Below are positions 36,776 to 43,516 of a stretch of 64,000 nt of DNA, piece after piece (positions within the stretch are counted from its first letter, which is position 1; every line of letters begins with the position of its first letter). Made by a program: the position numbers and the translations under genes. The stretch lies in contig NZ_CP082205.1 of the NCBI RefSeq assembly GCF_019856455.1, forward strand, positions 806,001 to 870,000. The letters run 5' to 3'. The notes under the pieces were generated by a model. The model was not told where the DNA came from and made no database searches. It saw only the letters and a program-made list of their open reading frames with translations. This stretch comes from Streptococcus suis. Its GTDB lineage: Bacteria > Bacillota > Bacilli > Lactobacillales > Streptococcaceae.

Positions 36776-37228
36776 ATGGAACGTGTAAGTGATATTTGGC
36801 AAGAGTTGTATAATCAGGCAAAAGTCCATTATGCTCCGCATTATGTTTCGCCTTTCATTTATTCAAACCATGTCGTTGCTGCAATTGAGGCAGAAGATGG
36901 ACAAATTTACACCGGTTATTGCTTTGAGGCAACAGCAGGTGTATTTCATCTTTGTGCAGAGAGAGCAGCTGCCTTTAATATGTTTCAGGATAGTGGGCAG
37001 ATGACGATAAAACGCATTATTGCCTTTCGAAATCAAGCTCCCTCTGGAGAGGGTTCGGGAATGCCTTGCGGAGCTTGTCGTGAATTTTTGATGCAACTGT
37101 CGGCTGAGAATGCACAGACAGAAATCATGGTTGATTTTGACAAACGAGAAACCATCACATTAGGCGAACTCATGCCTTACTGGTGGGGTGAAGAAAGAAT
37201 GCAAGCTGGTGTGGATCACTTGGAATAA
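36776..37228 (+). CDS. Cytidine deaminase-like protein
   Basis: The 150-residue protein has the zinc deaminase signature C-A-E-R (His replaced by Cys, as in tetrameric cytidine deaminases) at about 61-64 and P-C-G-A-C-R-E at about 98-104. The sequence is more like the blasticidin/cytidine deaminase-like group than classical Cdd, so the substrate is uncertain. Its promoter is not obvious. It stands alone after alaS. Confidence 0.8.
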   Translation: MERVSDIWQELYNQAKVHYAPHYVSPFIYSNHVVAAIEAEDGQIYTGYCFEATAGVFHLCAERAAAFNMFQDSGQMTIKRIIAFRNQAPSGEGSGMPCGACREFLMQLSAENAQTEIMVDFDKRETITLGELMPYWWGEERMQAGVDHLE

Positions 37229-37285
37229 CAAATGAACTCTTTTATCCTTTGGGTAGAAGAGTTTTTTGTATGGCATTCTAGTCAA

Positions 37286-37370
37286 TTTGACAACATTCAT
37301 AAACTTTTTGACAAAAATTATTATTTTTTTGACAAAGATACTTGTCAAAAAGAAAAAGAAGTGTTACAAT
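37286..37370 (+). promoter_or_regulatory. Promoter with three 21-bp-phased TTTGACAA repeats
   Basis: TTTGACAA occurs at 37286, 37307 and 37328, exactly 21 bp apart (two helical turns). Next come TTGTCA at 37342-37347 and TACAAT at 37365-37370, a -35/-10 pair with 17 bp spacing. The third repeat and the -35 also form an inverted repeat, TTTTGACAA/TTGTCAAAA, with a six-base gap. Repeats of about 9 bp with 12-bp gaps, just upstream of the -35, are the site layout known for LytTR response regulators (ComE, BlpR). The regulator identity is inference, and none is encoded here. Confidence 0.6.
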
Positions 37371-37436
37371 GATATCAAGATAAGGAGATAAAAACGAATT
37401 CATCAGACAAGAAAAAAAGAAAGTTGGGGTATAACA

Positions 37437-37652
37437 ATGAAAAAGATAAATAGCAATAAAAAAGGAATTTTGATTACAGGAACAACCGTTGCGCGTGCAG
37501 TCGAAATAGGGTCCATTCTATTATTGGCTTACATTCTCCTTTCTGATTTGCTGGGATGGAGCGATATGGATACAGCTCTAATGACTACTCTAATTGCTTC
37601 AATTGCTTGTATCGAAGCAAGTTTACAAATGGAGAAAAAAGGAAATAAGTAG
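37437..37652 (+). CDS. Small membrane protein, first gene of peptide/CPBP locus
   Basis: The 71-residue protein has a basic start (M-K-K-I-N-S-N-K-K-G) and two hydrophobic segments (about 10-38 and 46-62). It is not recognised, and there is no double-glycine leader. It is the first gene after the 21-bp-phased promoter and is followed closely by a 34-residue ORF, so it starts the operon. Confidence 0.65.
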   Translation: MKKINSNKKGILITGTTVARAVEIGSILLLAYILLSDLLGWSDMDTALMTTLIASIACIEASLQMEKKGNK

Positions 37653-37665
37653 AAGGAGAGAGACC

Positions 37666-37770
37666 ATGAAACGGTACATTTCAGCAGATATGGCAGCGAT
37701 TATGATTACAGGGTCAATTATTATCGGCTTACTGATTGGAGTTGCTCTAGGTTTATTGAGTTTGAGCTAG
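37666..37770 (+). CDS. 34-residue hydrophobic peptide
   Basis: ATG 37666 has AAGGAGAG seven bases upstream. The peptide M-K-R-Y-I-S-A-D-M-A-A-I-M-I-T-G-... has a basic N-terminus and one Gly/Ile/Leu-rich membrane-length segment. The very good ribosome site and operon position support it as a real gene. It might be a small bacteriocin-like peptide, a type I toxin-like peptide or a membrane regulator. No family was recognised. Confidence 0.6.
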   Translation: MKRYISADMAAIMITGSIIIGLLIGVALGLLSLS

Positions 37771-37792
37771 GTGAAATAGAAGGAGAAGAAAA

Positions 37793-38347
37793 ATGGAAAA
37801 TAAAAAGAAATTATATGAAGTAGATGTTAGAAGTGATAAACAGTTGGCAGCAAGGTTATACGTAACTACAGTTTTATTAGTGTTTCCGTTCTATTGGCTA
37901 TTTGGATTCATAGCTTCAAAAGTTGAGTTTCAAAATGTTATGAATGAGATGCAATTTATAGAAGCACTATTTGTTTTTCTATTGCTTATTATCATGCATG
38001 AATGGATTCATGGACTGTTTTTTAAAATTTTTTGTCCCAAAAATCCTGTCAAATATGGAATTAAATGGAAAACAGGAACGGCTTATGCAATCAGTCCCAA
38101 CTCCCTTTATAATCGTTTCCAAACAGTTGTAATTGCCCTTGCCCCCTTCGTTCTGATTAGTTTGGGCTTGACAGCATCTGCAATGTTTGGTTGGCTTGAT
38201 AAAGGGGCTTATCAGATTCTAGCAACCATGCATTCAGTGGCTTGTATTGGTGATTTCTATTATACATATTTACTGATGGCAAAATTCAAAGAGGTGGCGG
38301 TAGAAGTAGCTGTAACAGAAAAGAGCTTGATAATCTACCAAGCTTAG
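37793..38347 (+). CDS. DUF3267-like membrane metalloprotease-type protein
   Basis: The 184-residue protein has about four membrane segments. The motif H-E-W-I-H at about 66-70 (H-E-x-x-H) lies in a membrane context, followed by P-N-S-L-Y-N-R-F and a later segment with G-D-F-Y-Y-T, as in DUF3267 putative zinc peptidases. AAGGAGAAG precedes the ATG. In the context of two CPBP proteases it suggests membrane peptide processing or self-protection. Confidence 0.72.
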   Translation: MENKKKLYEVDVRSDKQLAARLYVTTVLLVFPFYWLFGFIASKVEFQNVMNEMQFIEALFVFLLLIIMHEWIHGLFFKIFCPKNPVKYGIKWKTGTAYAISPNSLYNRFQTVVIALAPFVLISLGLTASAMFGWLDKGAYQILATMHSVACIGDFYYTYLLMAKFKEVAVEVAVTEKSLIIYQA

Positions 38348-38359
38348 AAAGGAAAATTT

Positions 38360-38575
38360 ATGGAATATGTCTTAAAAAATCGGCTCAAGGAGTTGCGGGC
38401 ACGGGATAGCCTCAACCAGACAGAGCTGGCCAAGTTAGCAGAAGTATCACGGCAGACCATTAGCTTGATTGAGCGGGGAGAATACACACCCTCTGTGGTC
38501 ATTGCCATGCGGATTGCACAGATTTTTAACGAAAATGTAGAGAATGTCTTTCAATTAGTGGAGGTAGAAGAATGA
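38360..38575 (+). CDS. Small HTH (XRE-type) transcriptional regulator
   Basis: The 71-residue protein is almost only a helix-turn-helix: L-K-E-L-R-A-R-D-S-L-N-Q-T-E-L-A-K-L-A-E-V-S-R-Q-T-I-S-L-I-E-R-G-E-Y-T-P-S, as in YozG-type Cro/C1 proteins. It overlaps the next gene by four bases. Such regulators paired with a downstream membrane protein often autoregulate small membrane operons. Confidence 0.88.
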   Translation: MEYVLKNRLKELRARDSLNQTELAKLAEVSRQTISLIERGEYTPSVVIAMRIAQIFNENVENVFQLVEVEE

Positions 38576-39330
38576 AACAGGGAAAACAATTAACGACAAA
38601 ACAAAGATGGATGAGGAATCTTACCTATTTGTTTTTAGGAGCAATTTTCGGTGCATTTTATGGCTTTTTTGGAGTATTGATTTCTAAGTTTGGATTACCG
38701 CCTTTTGTCAATCTAGATAACTTTCTATTTTGTTTGCGTATCATTACTTTTGTCATTTTCGCTGGAACCGTATATTTTATTCTTAAGGCTAATCAAACTC
38801 ATAAACTTTACCATTCTATTTCAGATGAGGATGAAGAACGTGTTGATGAGACATATATGAAAATGTTTCGTAACCTAGAATACGCGAACATATCTTTCAA
38901 TGTTGCTGCGTCATTGACTCTTTTAAATTTAGGATTAGGTTTTGGAGTTACCTTCTTAGAAAAGGGGGCACTCATGTACGGGTCAATATTTGATGCAGTT
39001 TTCTATGTCATTCTTCTCATTTCTCAGATTTTTATCATGAAATTAACTCAGAAAATTCGTGAATATAAGTTGTCTGTATTTGCTACGGTAAAAGAGGTGA
39101 AGGATTTTATGGAGGCCATGGATGAGGGAGAAAAACAAGCTAACTACGAAATGAGTTTCCAAATCGTCTTCACTTTAAATCAAATCGTGTTACCAGGTTT
39201 GTATCTATTCCTATTTGTACTTAGCATGCTATTGCAAGAGCGACAAATTACAGCCTTTCTAGTTGTTGCTTTTCTTCACATTTACATCAATATTCTTAAT
39301 GTACAAATGATACGGAAATATTTTAAATAG
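38572..39330 (+). CDS. Multi-pass membrane protein (DUF3169-like)
   Basis: The 252-residue protein overlaps the HTH gene (ATGA). About six hydrophobic segments are separated by a charged loop S-D-E-D-E-E-R-V-D-E-T-Y-M-K-M-F. The arrangement of HTH gene plus membrane partner is the classical regulator and membrane inhibitor pair, but the partner role is inferred. The family name is from memory. Confidence 0.65.
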   Translation: MKQGKQLTTKQRWMRNLTYLFLGAIFGAFYGFFGVLISKFGLPPFVNLDNFLFCLRIITFVIFAGTVYFILKANQTHKLYHSISDEDEERVDETYMKMFRNLEYANISFNVAASLTLLNLGLGFGVTFLEKGALMYGSIFDAVFYVILLISQIFIMKLTQKIREYKLSVFATVKEVKDFMEAMDEGEKQANYEMSFQIVFTLNQIVLPGLYLFLFVLSMLLQERQITAFLVVAFLHIYINILNVQMIRKYFK

Positions 39331-39349
39331 AGAAAAAGAGATGATAGTT

Positions 39350-39859
39350 ATGAAAAAGGATAATCTACACATTCGAGCAATTCGTTATTTCTATGATATC
39401 GTTGGTGAGTTAGACGAGGTGTCTTATGCGGCCTTGACCAATTTCGGCAACAATATGTATATGCTCTTTATGACAGTGACACTGCTAAGCTTCCTAGTTA
39501 GCTTTGCGCTGGGAGAAGATGTCATGGGGATCAGCCTTTTCTTGACACTGGTTTATTCTCAATTCAAACAGGACGCCATTATCAAACAGTTGGGTCTGGA
39601 TAAATTGGTGGTTGCCAAGGCTGATGTAAAAATGGCTCGGAAGAAAATGATGAAACGAACTCTGTATCAAACCTTACAGATTGCCGTTTTGAGTTTGCTA
39701 GTCAGTATCTGCCTCTGGCAGTCACAAATTCTACAGGAAAGTGGAACATCTGCAGCGGAGTATTTCCAGTTTGTCACGCCCATGACCGTTGTCCTTCTGA
39801 CCTTAGTAGGATTTGTTAGCTTCTACTTTGCCAATCGTAAGAGAATCACATTCATTTAA
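39350..39859 (+). CDS. Membrane protein (DUF3278-like)
   Basis: Taking ATG 39350 (AGAGATGA upstream; the ATG at 39341 sits on its own ribosome site) gives 169 residues. Four hydrophobic segments; the N-terminus R-Y-F-Y-D-I-V-G-E-L-D-E is typical of DUF3278 proteins, which occur with HTH regulators in lactic acid bacteria. Function is unknown. Confidence 0.62.
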   Translation: MKKDNLHIRAIRYFYDIVGELDEVSYAALTNFGNNMYMLFMTVTLLSFLVSFALGEDVMGISLFLTLVYSQFKQDAIIKQLGLDKLVVAKADVKMARKKMMKRTLYQTLQIAVLSLLVSICLWQSQILQESGTSAAEYFQFVTPMTVVLLTLVGFVSFYFANRKRITFI

Positions 39860-39879
39860 TGTAAATGGAGGTATCAACA

Positions 39880-40065
39880 ATGAAAGTCTTTAAGAAAATT
39901 TATCTTGCTTCATTTATCGGTCTCGTTCTCTATGCATTTGGCTATGTTTTCGGAGAATGGCTGGCTACTGGTCAAATTGATATCTCAACTCTGAATATTC
40001 TTCTGCCGATGGTTTTGGGCTTGCCTGCTCTGCTATTGATCGAAAAAGAAAGTAATGAAAACTGA
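39880..40065 (+). CDS. Small membrane protein
   Basis: ATG 39880 follows TGGAGG. The 61-residue protein has two membrane segments and ends E-K-E-S-N-E-N. Not recognised. It is part of the same close-packed operon. Confidence 0.6.
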   Translation: MKVFKKIYLASFIGLVLYAFGYVFGEWLATGQIDISTLNILLPMVLGLPALLLIEKESNEN

Positions 40066-40090
40066 CTTAGTGTATGTGAAGGAGATTGCT

Positions 40091-40774
40091 ATGAATAGAC
40101 TTGGAAGTGTCAAAGATTGGAATGTAGTTAAAAATTGGAAATTTCTCTTTGTGGGACTGGCTGTCGTTGCACTAAATGTATTGACCCAGATGGCTGTGTT
40201 TACCCTACCAAATTTTGATGGGACTAACCTACTGATTGCTGCAGCGCTCATATTGCTTGCTGTATTGCTTGGTCTTATCTTGACTGGTAAATTAGGTCTG
40301 TGGAAAGGTGAGCAGAAATGGGGGATGGGTGCGAATATTGGTTTTGTAGTCCTCGCTTTTATCGTCATGTTTGGTTTGAAAATAATTGGTGGGCAATTGA
40401 TTATGCTGGAAGAGGGATACGGTCAAACGACTGCCAATCAGGAAATCATCAACAATTCAGGCTTACCAACCTTAGTTTTGTTTCTCTTTGCTGTACTTTT
40501 TGCTCCAGTTCTTGAAGAATTAATTTTCCGTGGCATTCTCATGGGTAAAGTCTTTGGTAAGGATTCGATTGTAGGATTATTGCTATCGAGTTTTCTGTTT
40601 GGACTTATTCACAATCCGACCAATATCGGATCTTGGGTTGTCTATGGAGGTCTGGTCCTGGGACTCGCCTATCGTATTTCTGGCAAATATACCAATGCAC
40701 TTATTCTACACAGTCTCAATAATCTTATCGGATTTTTGTTGATGCTACTGATGCAAAGTCTGGGCTTGATATAG
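40091..40774 (+). CDS. CPBP-family intramembrane metalloprotease
   Basis: The start ATG 40091 has AAGGAGA; a longer frame from 40055 overlaps the previous gene. The 227-residue protein has several membrane segments with E-E-L-I-F-R-G (EExxxRG), F-G-L-I-H-N and H-S-L-N-N (HxxxN), the three CPBP motifs. In Gram-positive peptide loci such proteins give self-immunity or mature peptides. Confidence 0.87.
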   Translation: MNRLGSVKDWNVVKNWKFLFVGLAVVALNVLTQMAVFTLPNFDGTNLLIAAALILLAVLLGLILTGKLGLWKGEQKWGMGANIGFVVLAFIVMFGLKIIGGQLIMLEEGYGQTTANQEIINNSGLPTLVLFLFAVLFAPVLEELIFRGILMGKVFGKDSIVGLLLSSFLFGLIHNPTNIGSWVVYGGLVLGLAYRISGKYTNALILHSLNNLIGFLLMLLMQSLGLI

Positions 40775-40783
40775 GAGGAAAAT

Positions 40784-41101
40784 ATGGACTTTTTCTTATG
40801 GATTCTAGTAGGATTTCTATTTTTCAATTCTCTATCAGATAGGAAAAAAGTGAAGCAGTTGCAAGCTAGGGTAAAAAAGTTGCAGAAAACTACAAAAGGA
40901 GAAAATCAGATGTCAGTTTTATTGAAAGAATTGGTCGGAAGTAAAGCCAAAATCCGCTTTGATGAGGAATTTTCTATTGCTTATGAATACACCATTTTGG
41001 CAGTTGATGAGGAATGGGTTAAAATTTCTCGTGAATTAGCGAATGGGGAGCTTGAAACCAAGTTGGTACGAGTCGATAATATTGTTGACTTGAGCTTTTA
41101 G
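40784..41101 (+). CDS. Small membrane-anchored protein, unknown
   Basis: The 105-residue protein has one N-terminal membrane helix, then a short basic coiled coil (R-K-K-V-K-Q-L-Q-A-R-V-K-K-L-Q-K), then a small beta-rich domain. An internal Met (M-S-V-L-L-K-E) preceded by AAAGGAG at about 40898 could start a shorter soluble form. AGGAGG precedes the first ATG. It sits between the two CPBP genes. Confidence 0.65.
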   Translation: MDFFLWILVGFLFFNSLSDRKKVKQLQARVKKLQKTTKGENQMSVLLKELVGSKAKIRFDEEFSIAYEYTILAVDEEWVKISRELANGELETKLVRVDNIVDLSF

Positions 41102-41110
41102 GGAGGGAAT

Positions 41111-41785
41111 ATGTTGAAATTTATCAAACACGTCGCATTACTATTTCTATACTTTGTTGCCTATCAGATTACATCTGGTTTTCTAATGGTAGGACCAACT
41201 TTACAAAGCATACAAGACATACCTGCCCAGTTGATTGACAGTACAATTTGGATTTGTGCGATAATTGGTCTTGTTCTCTCCATTGCGCTCATTATTTTGT
41301 TATGGAAGTATATCTATCCACGTCATTCTGTTGACTATCGTGTGACAGCTTTATGGTTCCATAAGATTCAATGGCCGATATTACTCTATATTGCATTTTT
41401 TATCTTCCAATTTATTGTACCAGTCCCAGAAAGTGAAAATCAGAAGCTGGTGATTGAATTCGTATCAGCTTATCCCTTGATTGCATTTAGCTCAGTAGTG
41501 GTTTTTGCTCCAATTTTAGAAGAATTGATTTTCCGTGGATTTTTAGCGACCTATTTCTTCCCTAAAATGGCAGGCATGAAGGCTGTTGGAATCTATCTTG
41601 TTGTAACGGGGTCTTTATTTAGTCTGGTCCATATGCCAGCAACTCTTCCCCAATTTTTGATTTATTTCACAATGGGACTCAATCTAGGATGGCTCTATCT
41701 GATTAGATGTGATATTCGTTATCCGATTGCGCTACATATGCTCAACAACGGTATTTCTTATTTGATGATTGTATTTTTAGTATAA
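41111..41785 (+). CDS. CPBP-family intramembrane metalloprotease, second
   Basis: The 224-residue protein has E-E-L-I-F-R-G-F at about 137-144, S-L-V-H-M-P, and H-M-L-N-N near the end, so all CPBP motifs are present. It is the last gene of the run. Two CPBP paralogues in one operon suggest two steps or two substrates. Confidence 0.87.
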   Translation: MLKFIKHVALLFLYFVAYQITSGFLMVGPTLQSIQDIPAQLIDSTIWICAIIGLVLSIALIILLWKYIYPRHSVDYRVTALWFHKIQWPILLYIAFFIFQFIVPVPESENQKLVIEFVSAYPLIAFSSVVVFAPILEELIFRGFLATYFFPKMAGMKAVGIYLVVTGSLFSLVHMPATLPQFLIYFTMGLNLGWLYLIRCDIRYPIALHMLNNGISYLMIVFLV

Positions 41786-41816
41786 AAAAAAGCAGCTCGG
41801 ATTGAACTGCTTTTTT
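41784..41816. terminator. Bidirectional terminator
   Basis: An A-run then GCAG, an 11-base loop, then CTGC and a T-run, between the CPBP operon and the convergent nrdF gene. It can serve both strands. Confidence 0.75.
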
Positions 41817-41818
41817 GA

Positions 41819-42778
41819 TTATAAACCGTAAAGATAATCATCGTCCTGCATAGCTTCCACTTCACCAAGAAGATAGCCGTTACCGACTTGGGAGAAGAAG
41901 TCGTGGTTAGATGTACCGGTTGAAATACCGTTCATGATGATTGGGTTTACATCATCTGCTGAATCTGGGAAGAGTGGATCCTGTCCCAAGTTCATGAGAG
42001 CCTTGTTGGCATTGTAACGAAGGAAAGTCAAGACTTCCTCAGTCCAGCCGACTGCGTCATAGAGGGAGCGTGTGTAGCCTTCTTCATTTTCGTAAAGTTG
42101 GTAGAGAAGGTCGTACATCCAGTCGCGGAGTTTATCTTGTTCTTCCTCGGACAATTCATTGAAACCAAGCTGGAACTTGTAACCGATGTAGGTACCGTGC
42201 ACAGACTCGTCACGGATGATCAGCTTGATGATTTCTGCAACGTTGGCCAGCTTGTTGTTACCAAGGTAGTAGAGTGGCGTGAAGAAACCAGAGTAGAAGA
42301 GGAAGGTTTCTAGGAAAACACTGGCAACTTTCTTCTCAAGAGGAGTACCTGTTTCGTAGATTTCGTTGATAATCTTTGCCTTGCGTTGCAAGTATTCGTT
42401 GCTGTTAGTCCACTCAAAAATTTCTTCAATCTCAGACTTGGTATTCAAGGTTGAGAAGATAGAAGAGTAGGATTTGGCGTGAACAGACTCCATGAATTGG
42501 ATGTTGTTGTAAACAGCTTCTTCGTGCGGTGTACGAATATCGTTGCGAAGAGCTTGGACACCTGTTTCAGATTGAAGGGTATCCAAGAGGGTCAATCCAC
42601 CAAAGACCTTACCAACCAGGTCTTTTTCTTCAGCAGTAAGTTTACGCCAGTCATCCAAGTCGTTTGATAATGGGATACGTGTATCGAGCCAGAATTGCTC
42701 GGTCAACTTTTCCCAAGTTGACTTGTCGATAACATCCTCAATGGCGTTCCAGTTTATGGCTTTGTAGTAGGTTTCCAT
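41819..42778 (-). CDS. nrdF: Class Ib ribonucleotide reductase, beta subunit
   Basis: The start M-E-T-Y-Y-K-A-I-N-W at 42778 (ATG at 42781 is also possible) gives 319 residues. Metal ligands appear as E-T-G-V-Q-A-L-R...E-S-V-H-A-K-S-Y-S, and later F-L-E-T-F-L-F-Y-S-G-F, R-D-E-S-V-H-G-T-Y-I-G-Y. It houses the dimanganese/diiron centre and tyrosyl radical that drive reduction by NrdE. In this window it is separated from nrdE by about 740 bp and has its own extended -10 (TGATATAAT) upstream. nrdI is absent from the window. Confidence 0.95.
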   Translation of the reverse strand: METYYKAINWNAIEDVIDKSTWEKLTEQFWLDTRIPLSNDLDDWRKLTAEEKDLVGKVFGGLTLLDTLQSETGVQALRNDIRTPHEEAVYNNIQFMESVHAKSYSSIFSTLNTKSEIEEIFEWTNSNEYLQRKAKIINEIYETGTPLEKKVASVFLETFLFYSGFFTPLYYLGNNKLANVAEIIKLIIRDESVHGTYIGYKFQLGFNELSEEEQDKLRDWMYDLLYQLYENEEGYTRSLYDAVGWTEEVLTFLRYNANKALMNLGQDPLFPDSADDVNPIIMNGISTGTSNHDFFSQVGNGYLLGEVEAMQDDDYLYGL

Positions 42779-42907
42779 CATATTCTCTTTCTTTTTCTTA
42801 TACTTCAAATATTATATCACAAATAGATAGTAGCCTGTAAAAAAATCCCCTAAAAGGGATTTTAATCGATTGCTTATTAGTTGCTTCACATCGTGAACGA
42901 CAGTGTC

Positions 42908-42981
42908 GTAAGGTAGCTAGCTAATCCGCTTATAGCGGTTAGCGTAGATTAGCTAGTTGATTTATCAACAGCTAAACTTGT
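42908..42981 (+). repeat. Structured repeat B, copy 1
   Basis: This 74-nt unit folds into two hairpins, GCTAA-T-CCGC/GCGG-TTAGC (42920-42943) and TTAGCT-A-GTTGA/TCAAC-AGCTAA (42949-42975). Copy 2 is at 43169-43242 and differs at paired positions. Confidence 0.75.
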
Positions 42982-43014
42982 TACGTCGAAATCGAGTTCG
43001 GGCTAAGGACTTGG

Positions 43015-43075
43015 CAAAAAAGATAAATCCCTTTGAGATGCAAGACATCTCTGCGGTATTTCCTATTTTCTCATT
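43015..43075 (+). repeat. Hairpin repeat C, copy 2
   Basis: AAAAAAGATAAA, hairpin GAGATG-CAAGA-CATCTC (43035-43051), and ATTTCCTATTTTC: the same flanks and loop as copy 1 at 33995 but a different stem. Confidence 0.5.
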
Positions 43076-43168
43076 TCCAACTTTCAACAGTCCTCCAGAC
43101 TGTTGAAACGCCCTCACATCTTACGACACGTAGAAACTGAAGACGATATTTCTTCAGTTTCGAAGTTA

Positions 43169-43242
43169 GTAAGGTAGCTAGCCAATCCGCTTATAGCGGT
43201 TGGCGTAGATTAGCTAGTTGGCTTGCCAACAGCTAATCTTGT
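43169..43242 (+). repeat. Structured repeat B, copy 2
   Basis: Same 74-nt layout as copy 1, with GCCAA/TTGGC in hairpin 1 (43181-43204) and GTTGG/CCAAC in hairpin 2 (43207-43239). The substitutions preserve pairing. Other hairpins (CAACAGT/ACTGTTG near 43086, GAAACTGAAG/CTTCAGTTTC near 43135) lie between the copies. No gene is seen in 42779-43516. Confidence 0.75.
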
Positions 43243-43304
43243 GAAAGTTACGACCTGAGAAAAGTCGTTCGAACTTAACGACTTTTCGAGGTAGTAAGCC
43301 ACTT

Positions 43305-43475
43305 AGGGAGCGGAAAGAACTCGACCATTCAAAAAAGAGTTCGTCTTCCCGCCCCCGCACAGTTGATTAGGCCAGATTTGGAGTGTTAAACACGAACAAA
43401 TCTGCCAATCAACCACTGCGTTGAGATATTGACACTAATATTGAAAGGTGGTGCTGGACTTTTTGCCCAGACTCG
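43305..43475 (-). repeat. Dispersed repeat A, copy 3 (inverted, shortened)
   Basis: AGGGAGCGGAAAGAACTCGA at the left equals the complement of the right end of copies 1 and 2. The stretch GCACAGTTGATTAG...CACTGCGTTGAGATATTGACAC is the complement of the repeat core, and GGTGGTGCTGGACTTTTTGC is the complement of the start of copy 1. The inner hairpin part is missing. Confidence 0.7.
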
Positions 43476-43516
43476 TTCATTCATTAGATGCTTTAGCATC
43501 AATGAATGTTAGTGTC

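Noticed and set aside
42790..42835. Possible NrdR box in front of nrdF
   Set aside because: On the minus strand CTACTATCTATTTGTG has both half-sites but with one base too many between them, and there is only one copy. Too weak to list as a site.
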